This document shows, piece by piece, positions 28,564 to 38,223 of a stretch of DNA of 64,000 bases (its first letter is position 1; each line of letters starts with the position of its first letter). The stretch is from positions 54,495-118,494 of the forward strand of contig NZ_MCUW01000011.1 of the NCBI RefSeq assembly GCF_002873335.1, written 5' to 3'. A program made the position numbers and the translations under genes. This DNA comes from Vibrio sp. 10N.286.49.B1 (GTDB taxonomy: Bacteria > Pseudomonadota > Gammaproteobacteria > Enterobacterales > Vibrionaceae). The notes beneath the pieces were generated by a model, which was not told where the DNA came from, did no database searches, and was given only the letters and a program-made list of their open reading frames with translations.

Positions 28564-29661
28564 TTACGCACGATACTCAGCGTAATCCGTCAATCCTTTC
28601 TCATTGCCACCAAACAAGGTGTTGTGATCATGTTCAGCAAGCGGATAGTTATTTTTAATACGAGCAGGCAGATCTGGATTCGCAACAAAAGGTCGTCCAA
28701 AGCCCACGAGATCAGTCATGCCATCAGTCACGGCTTGCTCTGCTTTTTCTGCGTTGTAACGCCCAGCATAAATCAACACGCCTTTGAACGCATCACGGAC
28801 CGCTTGCTTAAACGCCACAGGTGTTCCTGGTGCATCATCCCAATCCACTTCTGCGATATGAAGATAAACGATGTTGAGTTCGTTCAACATTTTAGCCGCA
28901 GCCGTGTACGTCTCAACTGGATTAGCATCAACGGTACCGTTGAGTGACGTAAACGGGGCAAGACGAACACCAACTCGATCTGCGCCAATCGCATCGCTCA
29001 TTGCTTCAACCACTTCACGCATGAATCGCAATCTGTTTTCCACTGAACCGCCGTATTCATCGGTGCGGTTATTGGCTTCTGAGTCAATAAACTGGTTGAT
29101 CAAGTATCCGTTTGCAGCATGCAGTTCAATACCATCAAAACCCGCTTCAATAGCATTCACTGCCGCTTGGCGATATTGGCCGATCACTTCTAAAATGTCA
29201 GATTTTGTCATTGCACGTGGTTCAACAACATCAACAAACCCTGGGGCTTGCGTGCCATTATCAATAAAGACTTTTACGTTTTCAGCCTTAAGTGCTGATG
29301 ATGAAATAGGCTGCGCGCCACCAATGTTATCTGGATGAGTCACACGACCAACATGCCATAGCTGAGCGAAGATAACCCCGCCTTTGTCATGCACTGCATC
29401 AGTGACTTTTTTCCAGCCAGCAATTTGTTCAGGTGAATAAATACCTGGTGTCCATGCATAGCCTTGGCCTAATGGGTGAATTTGAGTGCCTTCTGCAACA
29501 ATCAAACCTGCTGACGCGCGCTGTGCATAGTATTCAGCCATCATTTCATTGGCAACATTACCCGGTTGCGTCGCACGAGAACGAGTCATCGGAGGCATGA
29601 CAATGCGGTTCTTAAGCGTTACAGCGCCCAGTTTTACTGGTTGAAATAAAGATTGGTTCAT
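28564..29661 (-). CDS. nemA: Old-yellow-enzyme ene-reductase (NemA-like)
   Basis: 365 residues, the size of NemA/OYE flavoenzymes. FMN barrel features include LKNRIVMPPMTRSRA, the active-site FAQLWHVGRVTHP (HxGR), GFDGIELHAANGYLINQFID with the substrate-binding histidine and asparagine, and DEYGGSVENRLRF. It reduces activated alkenes, nitro compounds or maleimides using NAD(P)H. Co-transcribed with the upstream glyoxalase gene (15 bp apart), a pairing known from electrophile-detoxification operons. No nemR regulator is adjacent. Confidence 0.92.
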   Translation of the reverse strand: MNQSLFQPVKLGAVTLKNRIVMPPMTRSRATQPGNVANEMMAEYYAQRASAGLIVAEGTQIHPLGQGYAWTPGIYSPEQIAGWKKVTDAVHDKGGVIFAQLWHVGRVTHPDNIGGAQPISSSALKAENVKVFIDNGTQAPGFVDVVEPRAMTKSDILEVIGQYRQAAVNAIEAGFDGIELHAANGYLINQFIDSEANNRTDEYGGSVENRLRFMREVVEAMSDAIGADRVGVRLAPFTSLNGTVDANPVETYTAAAKMLNELNIVYLHIAEVDWDDAPGTPVAFKQAVRDAFKGVLIYAGRYNAEKAEQAVTDGMTDLVGFGRPFVANPDLPARIKNNYPLAEHDHNTLFGGNEKGLTDYAEYRA

Positions 29662-29676
29662 AATGAATGCCTTAGA

Positions 29677-30060
29677 TTAATTAACTTGAATCAGTTCGAT
29701 TTGATACCCATCTGGGTCGGTGACGAAAGCAATATGTGTTGAGCCGCCTTTCACCGGTCCCGGCTCACGTGTGACTCGCCCACCTAGTTGTGTGATATTT
29801 TCACATACGGCATAAATGTCTTCCGCACCGAGGGCGATATGCCCGAATGCGTTGCCCATCTCATAGCTATCTGTATCCCAATTAAACGTCAATTCAATCG
29901 TGGTGCTGTTAGGCTGTTCAGGATAACCAACAAACACTAAGGTATAGCGATAATCGTTATTATCTGTTCTATCAAGGACAGACATACCCAGTACTTGAGT
30001 ATAAAACTCAATGGAAGTTTCTAGGTCGGCAACACGTAACATAGTGTGTAAAAATTTCAT
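29677..30060 (-). CDS. gloA: Glyoxalase I (lactoylglutathione lyase)
   Basis: 127 residues with FLHTMLRVADLETSIEFYTQVLGM at the N-terminus and ELTFNWDTDSYEMGNAFGHIALG in the middle; the metal ligands H5, E56, H74 and the C-terminal E (YQIELIQVN) are in the expected places of the Ni-type enzyme. It converts the methylglyoxal-glutathione adduct to lactoylglutathione. First gene of an operon with the ene-reductase, both acting on reactive electrophiles. Confidence 0.93.
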   Translation of the reverse strand: MKFLHTMLRVADLETSIEFYTQVLGMSVLDRTDNNDYRYTLVFVGYPEQPNSTTIELTFNWDTDSYEMGNAFGHIALGAEDIYAVCENITQLGGRVTREPGPVKGGSTHIAFVTDPDGYQIELIQVN

Positions 30061-30314
30061 TTAAATCACCCTCTCGTGGACTCATTCGCAGCAAGAGCGT
30101 GTGGCACAGTTCTGCGCTTTGCTCTCTTAATTGCTCACATCATAACGTGGTGCTCGTTTTTGTGAAATTATCATTAGTTTTCATTTTGATAATTTTTTGT
30201 TATACACCAGTCATACATGCACCAAAGTTAACCTGACGCGACGCGCATTAAAATAGAGAAATTTAAATAGAACAAATCGCGAACGCCACGATTTCAACAA
30301 AAATAAGACCTTAC

Positions 30315-30330
30315 ATCGTTATTTAACGAT
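30315..30330. promoter_or_regulatory. ArsR-box palindrome 1
   Basis: ATCGTTATTTAACGAT is a perfect 7-2-7 inverted repeat about 100 bp upstream of arsR. Confidence 0.65.
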
Positions 30331-30401
30331 GAATAATCCCAGCTGCTATTTTGAACACAAAAACAGGTGTTGACCCGCTAATTATTTAGGCCTATCATTC
30401 A

Positions 30402-30417
30402 ATCGTCTTTTAACGAT
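30402..30417. promoter_or_regulatory. ArsR-box palindrome 2
   Basis: ATCGTCTTTTAACGAT ends 12 bp before the arsR start codon, where bound repressor would block initiation. It is a near-perfect version of box 1. Confidence 0.65.
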
Positions 30418-30429
30418 TAGAGTGTTTCC

Positions 30430-30771
30430 ATGACCTCGACTTGCCAGCCTAGTCTGCAAACTGATTTCACGCCCTCTCCTGAAAGGGAAAAGGACGAACA
30501 CACGTTTGCCGCGATGTGCAAAGCACTATCACATCCCGCTAGGATTCGAATCATTAGCATACTGTCACTACTGGAAAAGTCTGGTGGGTGTCTAAATAGT
30601 GACCTAGTGTCACAACTTGGGCTCGCTCAATCGACGGTATCGGAACATTTACGCATATTACGACTGGCTGGGTTTATAACAGCAGAGCCGATTCCCCCTA
30701 AAATGTGTTACCGCATTAATCGAGAATCCTTTGCCCTCTATGAGTCGATGAGCCAAGACATTTTAAACTAA
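30430..30771 (+). CDS. arsR: ArsR-family metalloregulator
   Basis: 113 residues with a winged helix (HPARIRIISILSLL..., then GLAQSTVSEHLRILRLAGFI). A likely metal-sensing cysteine pattern is not of the classic ELCVC type: Cys residues occur near the N-terminus (STCQPS), in AAMCKALSH and in SGGCLNSD, so the As(III) site may be built differently. Palindromes of the same ATCGT...ACGAT type flank this gene on both sides, implying autoregulation and control of the ACR3 gene. Function is inferred from the neighbour. Confidence 0.85.
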   Translation: MTSTCQPSLQTDFTPSPEREKDEHTFAAMCKALSHPARIRIISILSLLEKSGGCLNSDLVSQLGLAQSTVSEHLRILRLAGFITAEPIPPKMCYRINRESFALYESMSQDILN

Positions 30772-30796
30772 TACCGCTGTCCCTAGTGCAATCGTT

Positions 30797-30817
30797 ACTT
30801 ATTACTTATTACTTATT
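30797..30817. repeat. Heptanucleotide tandem repeat (ACTTATT)3
   Basis: Three perfect copies in the arsR-ACR3 gap. Slippage could change the spacing between promoter elements. Confidence 0.7.
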
Positions 30818-30829
30818 ACAACCAATTAA

Positions 30830-30845
30830 ATCGTCATTCGACGAT
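30830..30845. promoter_or_regulatory. ArsR-box palindrome 3
   Basis: ATCGTCATTCGACGAT is a perfect 6-4-6 repeat lying 20 bp before the ACR3 start codon, so the transporter probably has its own repressed promoter. Confidence 0.65.
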
Positions 30846-30865
30846 TAACGATATCGGAACGTATC

Positions 30866-31924
30866 ATGAAACCAAAAATGAGTTTTTTAGATAGATACCT
30901 TACCTTGTGGATTTTTTCTGCGATGGCAATAGGCGTCTTACTCGGCATTCTATTCCCTCAAATTGAACAGTGGAATGAAGCGGTTACTGTTGGAAGTACC
31001 AATATCCCTTTGGCTATCGGTCTTATTCTTATGATGTATCCGCCACTGGCAAAAGTTGACTACCGCTTACTTGGCGCTACGGTGAAAGACAAGAAAGCCA
31101 TTACACTGTCACTTATTATGAACTGGATCGTCGGACCTATTTTGATGTTCGTGTTGGCCCTTGTCTTCTTGGGTGATCATCCTGGTTACATGGTCGGTAT
31201 CATTTTGATTGGTTTGGCTCGCTGTGTTGCCATGGTATTGGTGTGGAATGATATCGGTGGCGGTAACAAAGAGTACGGTGCTGCGTTAGTCGCGTTAAAC
31301 AGTGCATTCCAAATTGTCAGCTACAGTTTTATGGCATGGTTGTTCATCAGTGTGCTGCCGCCGGTCTTTGGCTACGAGGGCATGATCGTCGACATCTCCA
31401 TGCTTGATATTGCCCATAGCGTACTCATTTACCTTGGCATCCCATTTTTAGCGGGCTTTTTAAGCCGTAAGATCTTAGTATCGAAGAAAGGTGAGCATTG
31501 GTACAACACGGTATTTATCCCGAAAATATCACCGATTACGCTTATCGCGTTACTGGCCACCATCGTGCTAATGTTTAGCCTAAAAGGTGAAATGATTGTC
31601 GAAGTACCGATGGATGTCGTACTTATCGCGATTCCACTTACCATTTATTTCGTATCGATGTTTTTCATTAGCTTCTTTATTGGTAAAAGGATGGGCATTC
31701 CATACGACAAGAATGCCTCCATCGCGTTTACAGCAACAGGCAACAATTTTGAATTGGCTATTGCCGTATCAATCGCCGTATTTGGAATCAGCTCAGACCA
31801 AGCATTTGCAGGCGTAATAGGGCCACTTATCGAAGTGCCGGTGTTGATCTATTTAGTGAATGTAGCCTTAAAAATGAAGGTAAATTACGATAAGAAAAAA
31901 TCACCCGTCCTAACAAGTAAGTAA
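30866..31924 (+). CDS. ACR3-family arsenite efflux permease
   Basis: 352 residues with about ten hydrophobic helices. ACR3 signatures include [14 protein letters not shown], the helix-4 motif with the conserved cysteine ([22 protein letters not shown]) and [17 protein letters not shown]. It extrudes As(III) across the inner membrane by proton antiport. The gene follows arsR and carries an operator-like palindrome directly upstream. No arsenate reductase gene is present. Confidence 0.93.
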   Translation: MKPKMSFLDRYLTLWIFSAMAIGVLLGILFPQIEQWNEAVTVGSTNIPLAIGLILMMYPPLAKVDYRLLGATVKDKKAITLSLIMNWIVGPILMFVLALVFLGDHPGYMVGIILIGLARCVAMVLVWNDIGGGNKEYGAALVALNSAFQIVSYSFMAWLFISVLPPVFGYEGMIVDISMLDIAHSVLIYLGIPFLAGFLSRKILVSKKGEHWYNTVFIPKISPITLIALLATIVLMFSLKGEMIVEVPMDVVLIAIPLTIYFVSMFFISFFIGKRMGIPYDKNASIAFTATGNNFELAIAVSIAVFGISSDQAFAGVIGPLIEVPVLIYLVNVALKMKVNYDKKKSPVLTSK

Positions 31925-32009
31925 ACCCTGTTCATTGGTAGTTTGATAATGAGGTCCAATTTAAGCTAAACATCAAACAACTCAAATACGGTTCTATTTG
32001 ATTAGACGC

Positions 32010-32042
32010 AAAAGAGGCCAATCTACTGATTGGCCTCTTTTA
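32010..32042. terminator. Bidirectional terminator between ACR3 and serC genes
   Basis: AAAAGAGGCCAAT and ATTGGCCTCTTTT form a 13-base stem with a short loop and T-runs on both strands, between convergent genes. Confidence 0.85.
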
Positions 32043-32080
32043 ATGATAGTCACCTATCTCTATCAACCCACTTATTTAAG

Positions 32081-33202
32081 CTAGCTATCTTGAGTCACTT
32101 GTTGATAAGCCCAATCTAACCAAGGTAGCAAAGCTTCTAAATCCGCAGACTCAACGGTGGCACCTGCCCAAATTCTTAGCCCAGCGGGTGCATCTTTATA
32201 AGCACCAACGTCGTAAGCTGCGCCTTCAGCATCCAACAAACTTATTAGAGCTTTTGTCTGCGCCTCACTGGCATCAATGGTAAAACAAACACTGGTATTA
32301 GAACGCTGGGATGATTCCTTTGCCAAGAAATGAATCCAAGGACGTGCCTCAACAAAGTTCGCTAGTACGGTAAGGTTTGCTTGTGATTTCTCAATCGTGG
32401 CTTCGACACCGCCCATTTTGGCGACCCACTCTAATGCATCTAAATAATCAGCAACACAAAGCATTGACGGTGTATTAATGGTGGCACCGTTAAATAAACC
32501 CTCAATTAATTTCCCACCCTGCGTCATCCTGAAAATTTTTGGTAGCGGCCATGAAGGCTGATATGACTCAAGTCTTTGTACCGCGTTAGGGCTCAATACA
32601 ATGACACCGTGAGCGCCCTCGCCTCCAAGCACTTTTTGCCAACTAAACGTGGTGACATCTAATTTATCCCAAGGCATGTCCATCGCAAATACAGCGGAAG
32701 TCGCATCACATATGGTTAGCCCTGTGCGAGTGTCGCTGATCCAATCACCATTAGGGACTTTTACGCCAGATGTTGTGCCATTCCAAGTAAACAACACGTC
32801 GTTTTCAGCCTTAGCTTGCGATAGATCTGGGAGCAAGCCATAGTCGGCGGAGTATGAATTAACGTCCGTTAGCTTAAGCTGTTTTACAATATCATTGAGC
32901 CAACCTGACCCAAACGATTCCCAATGAAAGACATCGACTGGCCTTTGACCTAACATCGACCACATCACCATTTCCATCGCCCCCGTATCGGAAGCTGGGA
33001 CAATTCCTACTCGATAATCATCAGGGATACCAAGGACAGATTTGGTTTTCTGGATGGATTTGGCAAGCGCCTGCTTGCCAACTGAGGAGCGATGCGAGCG
33101 CCCTAACGTTGCTAAGTTAAGCTGAGTAATATCATAGCCAGGTCGTTTAGCACATGGTCCTGAAGAAAAATTAGGGTTATTAGGTAAAACTTGCGGTTTC
33201 AT
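32081..33202 (-). CDS. serC: Phosphoserine transaminase (TIGR01365 type)
   Basis: 373 residues from the ATG at 33202, preceded by GGGAGG. The opening [18 protein letters not shown] and [12 protein letters not shown], and the PLP-lysine region [23 protein letters not shown], match the Methanosarcina/alphaproteobacterial type of SerC rather than the E. coli type. It transfers amino groups between phosphohydroxypyruvate and glutamate in serine synthesis. Vibrio normally has an E. coli-type serC elsewhere, so this could be a second, acquired copy or have another 3-phosphohydroxy-acid substrate. Confidence 0.85.
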   Translation of the reverse strand: MKPQVLPNNPNFSSGPCAKRPGYDITQLNLATLGRSHRSSVGKQALAKSIQKTKSVLGIPDDYRVGIVPASDTGAMEMVMWSMLGQRPVDVFHWESFGSGWLNDIVKQLKLTDVNSYSADYGLLPDLSQAKAENDVLFTWNGTTSGVKVPNGDWISDTRTGLTICDATSAVFAMDMPWDKLDVTTFSWQKVLGGEGAHGVIVLSPNAVQRLESYQPSWPLPKIFRMTQGGKLIEGLFNGATINTPSMLCVADYLDALEWVAKMGGVEATIEKSQANLTVLANFVEARPWIHFLAKESSQRSNTSVCFTIDASEAQTKALISLLDAEGAAYDVGAYKDAPAGLRIWAGATVESADLEALLPWLDWAYQQVTQDS

Positions 33203-33414
33203 AAGCCTCCCTGCTTGTGAATAAATCCTGATGAGCATGGCAATCTAGTACGGGTTAACTCAATACAGGTTAATTGGATACCGGTAGCGCTAGCAATAAG
33301 CTAAGTATTCTCTCTCAATTGAATAATTAATCAACCTTCAAACGACTATCAATCACAAATTGCTCATTGATTCTGCCACTTTTCGTTGAGACCTAAAACA
33401 CTAGTTTCACGATC

Positions 33415-33446
33415 AAAAAAGGGTAATATCAATGGTATTACCCTTT
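33415..33446 (-). terminator. Terminator of the DUF819 gene
   Basis: AAAGGGTAATA and TATTACCCTTT arms with a T-run on the minus strand, 50 bp past the stop codon. Confidence 0.75.
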
Positions 33447-33495
33447 AACATCACACAAAGCTGAGTGTTACTTCACATCAAAGTGCAGAAAATAG

Positions 33496-34728
33496 TTATC
33501 CCACTACGCTGACTGCCGCTTGCATAATGATGCCGCAAATATACGCGCCATACGTTCCAAGAGCATAGCCAAGTACAGCCATCAAAATACCGACAGGTGC
33601 AAGTGCTGGATGGAAAGCGGCCGCGACGACAGGAGCAGAAGCTGCACCACCAACGTTGGCTTGACTACCCACTGCCATGAAGAACAACGGCGCACGTATC
33701 ATTTTCGCTACAACAATCATCAGCACAGCATGAATCGTTAGCCAAGTGATACCGATAAAGAAGTAACCAGGGTTATCCAATATTGCCGTCACATCCATCT
33801 GCATACCAATCGTCGCGACTAGAATGTAAATAAACGCTGAACCAATTTTAGAAGCACCGGCGTGCTCCAATGTGCGAGCACCTTTAAAGGTCGAGGCAAT
33901 CAACGCAAAGGTTGTCACTAGAACGATCAACCAGAAGAAGCCAGATGTTAAGCTGTATTTCGCTAATTCTGGTGCATTGATTTCAATCCAAGGTGCAATT
34001 AAGTCAGCAAAGAAGTGAGCCAAACCCGTTAGACCAAACGCAATCGCCACGACTTTCATCATATCGGTTGTCGTAATCGGTCGTGCATTCTCTTTCTCAT
34101 AATGCGCAACGGTTTCTTTGAGTTCATCAATAGAAGTGGTATCGGCTTTCAACCATGCATCGACTTTCTTTTGACGACCCGCCATGATGAGCAAAATTGC
34201 CATCCAGATATTAGCGCAGATAACATCAACCGTAATCATTGCAGAAAACAGCTTATCGTCGACTTCGAAGACTTCTTTCATCGCCGCTTGGTTTGCACCA
34301 CCGCCAATCCACGAACCGGCAACCGTAGTCAGGCCTCGCCATACATCACCGGCCACTAAGTCAGGGCTAATCGCGTTAATAATAAGTAGTGCAATTGGAC
34401 CGCCGATAATAATACCGAGTGTCCCTGTCAAAAACATAATGATTGCCTTCGAACCGAGACCGAATATTTTTCTGAGGTCAGCCGACACAATCAATAGAAC
34501 CAATGCACCTGGCAGTAGGTAACGACTGGCTACAAAATAGAGGTTAGAACTTGAACCATCGATCAAACCAGTGGTATTAAGCAACGACGGGATGAAATAG
34601 CACAGCAATAGGCCTGGGACAAAAGTGTAGAATTTTTTCCAAAACGGATTATTGCTGTTTTCAGTAATGAAAACGCCACCCAATATTAAGGCAAGCATCC
34701 CCATTATTACTGCATCATTTGTGATCAT
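33496..34728 (-). CDS. DUF819-family integral membrane protein
   Basis: 410 residues, about ten to eleven hydrophobic segments. Family blocks are GLTTVAGSWIGGGANQAAMKEVF in the first half and GSQANVGGAASAPVVAAAFHPALAPVGILMAVLGYALGTYGAY near the C-terminus, typical of DUF819 (YjcL-like) permeases. The two-repeat layout resembles secondary transporters, but no substrate is established. Confidence 0.9.
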   Translation of the reverse strand: MITNDAVIMGMLALILGGVFITENSNNPFWKKFYTFVPGLLLCYFIPSLLNTTGLIDGSSSNLYFVASRYLLPGALVLLIVSADLRKIFGLGSKAIIMFLTGTLGIIIGGPIALLIINAISPDLVAGDVWRGLTTVAGSWIGGGANQAAMKEVFEVDDKLFSAMITVDVICANIWMAILLIMAGRQKKVDAWLKADTTSIDELKETVAHYEKENARPITTTDMMKVVAIAFGLTGLAHFFADLIAPWIEINAPELAKYSLTSGFFWLIVLVTTFALIASTFKGARTLEHAGASKIGSAFIYILVATIGMQMDVTAILDNPGYFFIGITWLTIHAVLMIVVAKMIRAPLFFMAVGSQANVGGAASAPVVAAAFHPALAPVGILMAVLGYALGTYGAYICGIIMQAAVSVVG

Positions 34729-35334
34729 TGTTATAGCTCTCCATCTGTCATGTTGCTACGAACATCGTTTATCAATTGGCCGGAGACTATACATGCAAGG
34801 CCATTGCGCTACAAATTGTTACAATTTACCCTTAAAGAAATGATTCCCATTATGATCATCATAATTGCCAATACTAAAGCTCACTAGTTTTAGCACCGGA
34901 CATCAAACGTCTTCCTCAATCTAACGAAGCTAAAATACCAAATAATCAGTACGTTAAATGTAGTGAATAAAATGGCGATCCCCATAAAGATAGGTTGCTA
35001 AGTCAGAAGGTCAAAAATTATAAATCGAGTCATTTTTGTAAAAACAAGGCAAGTGATTATTATATGACCAATAAATTGATAGTGTTAATTTGATGTTCAT
35101 CACATAAATCCTCACATTCATGGGCAAAATTTGACAGAAAACACGCCCAACACTGACGATTATAGGCCGATTAATGACCTCATAACCTCAGTATGACAAT
35201 CAAATACGTGCAAAACCCTAGCCTAAAATTGTCATTGTTCCTGAAATAAAGACACCACCAACACCGCGCAACTGGATATTTATACAGCATCGACATATAC
35301 TGGTATTGTATACAGTGTTTAATGAGGTGTTGTT
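34729..35334. other. Intergenic region, no gene seen
   Basis: About 600 bp, A/T-rich, serving the divergent DUF819 gene and the small gene at 35335. No RNA gene or regulatory palindrome stood out. Confidence 0.4.
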
Positions 35335-35523
35335 ATGTTGCAAGAAAGACTAGAGCGTATCAATGAACTGCGTAAACAAGCGATGGCTGACCCTAACTTT
35401 GTGAAATCTGCGGAAGCACATAGACGAGCGATCATGACTGAATACCAAGACCACCACTACTCAGCGAATCAAAAACCGAAAACACTTTCAGAATTATACA
35501 GTCGTTATAAGAGTGACATCTAA
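35335..35523 (+). CDS. Small conserved-looking hypothetical protein
   Basis: 62 residues, entirely helical and charged (MLQERLERINELRKQAMADPNFVKSAEAHRRAIMTEYQDHH...). A GAGG site lies nine bases before the ATG and codon use is normal. Not recognised beyond that; function unknown. Confidence 0.6.
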   Translation: MLQERLERINELRKQAMADPNFVKSAEAHRRAIMTEYQDHHYSANQKPKTLSELYSRYKSDI

Positions 35524-35741
35524 TGAACTCGCGAGTCTAGAGAGACGAGACGGGTTAATTTAAAAGGTATGATGGGCGTGATTAACGCCTTCTATGAGAG
35601 CGGTCCTCTAACGCGATTGTGTAAGCGCCTCATGCTAACAATAAGGTGTCTTAATCAAACGAACGTTAATAATAGAGAAGGTCAGCTGAAGCGACGAGTT
35701 TATTCGCGTATTCACTGAAACAGGTTAGCCAAAAAGTAGAA

Positions 35742-35774
35742 AAGTGAATGAGTGCCGATCGTACTCATTCACTT
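35742..35774 (-). terminator. Terminator of the first YkgJ gene
   Basis: AAGTGAATGAGT and ACTCATTCACTT around a nine-base loop, with T-rich sequence on the minus strand, 25 bp beyond the stop. Confidence 0.65.
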
Positions 35775-35798
35775 CATATCAACATGATACAAGCTTGG

Positions 35799-36104
35799 TT
35801 ACATCTGTTCTGCTCGCTCAATCTTACATTCGTAAGAGGCCATTTCAAACTCTCTACATATCCATGGTCGAACTTCATAGATAGTGCACATATAGGTTTC
35901 GCGATCTAGTGCTGAACACCATCCGTCGTCTAAACGGAGCATGGTTTCCCCACCCCATTTATCATAAGCAATGTGCTCTTCAGGAACGCCGGTGTCAGTA
36001 ATTATCATCACTTCTAAACGACAGCAACAAGCATGACAATTTGAGCACGTCACTTCTGGTTCGTCGGTGATATTCTGTATTTCAATACTCATAGTATTCT
36101 GCAA
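35799..36104 (-). CDS. YkgJ-family cysteine-cluster protein (copy 1)
   Basis: 101 residues (an ATG at 36092, MSIEIQ, is also possible). Cysteines follow the YkgJ/DUF6 zinc- or iron-sulfur-type layout: CSNCHACCC near residue 20, then WCSALDRETYMCTIYEVRPWICREFE and a final SYECK. Such proteins are predicted Fe-S or Zn binders of unknown role. Two more occur at 43201 and 45309, unlike each other in detail. Confidence 0.85.
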   Translation of the reverse strand: MQNTMSIEIQNITDEPEVTCSNCHACCCRLEVMIITDTGVPEEHIAYDKWGGETMLRLDDGWCSALDRETYMCTIYEVRPWICREFEMASYECKIERAEQM

Positions 36105-36476
36105 TCAATGATGATGCTGCATAATAACCTAAACTTTACGATTCGAACATTGAACCTTTCTACCTATTGTCGCTACAACGATGATGTTCACCGTTATTTA
36201 GATAACGTAACTGGTTATTAAATCACTTTCTTTATGCTTCAAGATACGCACATAAACTATCTTTATCATCTTAACCACCATTAACAAAGCCCGCTAAAAG
36301 TGCGCATGTCACGTCGCTCTGCCTTGATTAACAACAGGCTCTAAAAATTTAGTGCGTTTAGTGCTTTATCATTCGCGATGTGTTTTAGCATTGGCGATAG
36401 TGCTTTATCAATTGCAATAGTTCGGTATAATCGCCGCCCTAACGATGTCACCCCACCACTTGTAAGTGAGTCTCCA
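36105..36476. other. Intergenic region with an imperfect direct repeat
   Basis: Contains two copies of TAGTGCTTTATCA (near 36359 and 36400). No gene seen. Confidence 0.4.
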
Positions 36477-36809
36477 ATGTCAAAAATGTTTTTTAAAGGT
36501 CGCATAGACGCAAGACAAAGCCACGTAATGTCAGGTTACAACGTAAACCGTGACGTGAAAGCAGGCACAGAAGAAGCTCCGATTTCACTCGTGGTTACCT
36601 CAGCAGAACGCAAAGATGAAATTGAGGCTCAACTCGCAGAGCACAAAATCATCGCAAATATTACGGTTGATGCCTCTCAAGACGAAAACATCATTGAACT
36701 TGAAACGCTACTTAATAAGCCAAAGACAACGACGTTTGAAAAAACGCCAAATCGAAATGACCCTTGTCTTTGTGGCAGCGGCAAAAAGTATAAAAAGTGC
36801 TGCGCATAA
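36477..36809 (+). CDS. SEC-C motif protein (PBPRA1643 type)
   Basis: 110 residues from the ATG at 36477 (MSKMFFKGRIDARQSHVMSGYNVNRDVKAG). The C-terminus is NRNDPCLCGSGKKYKKCCA, the zinc-binding SEC-C motif (CxCxSGKKxKKCC). The N-terminal region fits the PBPRA1643 family of SWIM/SEC-C proteins. It is probably a small metal-binding protein; function unknown. Upstream in-frame sequence to 36378 looks untranslated. Confidence 0.85.
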   Translation: MSKMFFKGRIDARQSHVMSGYNVNRDVKAGTEEAPISLVVTSAERKDEIEAQLAEHKIIANITVDASQDENIIELETLLNKPKTTTFEKTPNRNDPCLCGSGKKYKKCCA

Positions 36810-36817
36810 TACGCTGC

Positions 36818-36856
36818 ACCCATAAAAAAACCGCCGACGGCGGTTTTTTTATGGGT
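36818..36856. terminator. Strong bidirectional terminator
   Basis: A near-perfect 19-base stem (ACCCATAAAAAAACCGCCG with its complement) with a minimal loop, directly after the SEC-C protein gene. Confidence 0.9.
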
Positions 36857-37014
36857 GGTATTAAAGCCAGTCTATTTTAACTTCAGCGAGTTAAAATAGA
36901 TGTCACAGGGAACCGTATCGGCACAGGTATACCACCAGCACATCCAATATCGTCGAGAACCTAACAGCCTTTCACCGATTTTTCTCAAGCATACAAGTAC
37001 AACATTAGTATTCG

Positions 37015-37599
37015 CTACGAGTTAGAAAGCACTTGAGATACGCGTTTTTTCAACATGGGTACTACGGTTTCTTCAAACCAAGGGTTACGCTTTAACCAGC
37101 GATTATTTCTCGGACTTGGGTGAGGTAGCGGGATAATATGTGGTCCATATTCCTCCCAGCGCTGAACGTTCTCAGTTAAAGTATTACTTTGCTTGGGAAG
37201 GTGAAAGGCCATCGCATATTGCCCAATAACAAGGGTTAGCTGAATGTTAGGTAATGATGCTAAAACCTGATCTCGCCACTTTAAAGCACATTCGGGTCTC
37301 GGTGGGAGATCGCCTGATTTACCCGTTCCGGGGTAACAAAAACCCATAGGAACAATAGCCATCTGTTTTGGATCATAGAATGTCTCTTTTGACACCCCCA
37401 TCCACTCTCTCAACCGATCACCACTTGGGTCATTAAATGGAACACCGGTTTCATGAACGCGTTTACCTGGTGTCTGCCCTGCTACAAGAATTCTTGATTC
37501 ACTCGCCATTTGAACAACCGGCCTCGGTCCCAATGGCAATGATGCCGAGCACGTCGTGCACATCTTAATGTCGCTGAGCAGCGACTCGGTTAGATTCAT
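37015..37599 (-). CDS. Uracil-DNA-glycosylase-fold protein
   Basis: 194 residues from the ATG at 37599. Motifs: ILVAGQTPGKRVHETGVPFNDPSGDRLREWMG (GQxPG...PF.D.SG), MAIVPMGFCYPG, VIGQYAM and PLPHPSPRNNRWLKRNPWF, the C-terminal active-site HPSxRN. This matches the UDG-like superfamily (family 4-5-like, COG1573). N-terminal cysteines (CTTC) may belong to an iron-sulfur site, but the later cysteine pair is incomplete. Role in removal of deaminated bases is inferred. Confidence 0.85.
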   Translation of the reverse strand: MNLTESLLSDIKMCTTCSASLPLGPRPVVQMASESRILVAGQTPGKRVHETGVPFNDPSGDRLREWMGVSKETFYDPKQMAIVPMGFCYPGTGKSGDLPPRPECALKWRDQVLASLPNIQLTLVIGQYAMAFHLPKQSNTLTENVQRWEEYGPHIIPLPHPSPRNNRWLKRNPWFEETVVPMLKKRVSQVLSNS

Positions 37600-37626
37600 T
37601 ATGTCCCATCTTATGCTAACTAACAT

Positions 37627-38223
37627 TCAACCATGAAGTACGTATGTCCTTCACTCTTGCTTTAATAGTAGCGATATAAATCATCAATAAGTAGTGAGAA
37701 GTGGGGAATAGAAGGCTTTCATCACTGGTCTGCGATTATAATTACCACCGCCAAATCAGTTATAGGACAGAATAGTTCGATCAGAAATGTAGATTTTTCA
37801 TGCCGTTTTAAGCCCGCATCGACAATACTAAGACTTGATCATTTTTAGATGTATCAAGAATACCAAGCCTAAGAAGATGACAATTAAGATTGATGAATTT
37901 TAAAAACGTTACTGGACAAAAGCAGTCCTTAATTAGCAATCAAAATAGCCAGTGATTCGTCATTCCTTTGAAGAAAGGAGCCTACCGACAGCGCTCGCTG
38001 AACCCACAAATAAACACTAACCGTCATCCCCTTGAAAAAGGGGATGACGGCCTAATTTGGATGGTTTGAAGAGCGGCAAGCGGCACCGAAAGGGAAAAGA
38101 ATAGTCTAGATCACCTGACCGCTTAACTTGATACAGCGCTAAAACGACCAATCTTTACTGTAAATAATCAGACTTTACTGGAACCAAACAAACGTGATTG
38201 TCCTCCGACAAATTCTCATATAC
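37627..38223. other. Intergenic region with a minimal hairpin repeat
   Basis: About 600 bp between two minus-strand genes. The only notable structure is the hairpin repeat described separately at 38021-38050. Confidence 0.4.
38021..38050. repeat. Solo hairpin repeat related to the 25-26 kb array
   Basis: CCGTCATCCCCTT and AAGGGGATGACGG around a GAAA loop, preceded by the same ACAAATAAA.ACTAA leader as the large units. It looks like the ancestral or collapsed form lacking the internal stems. Confidence 0.8.
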
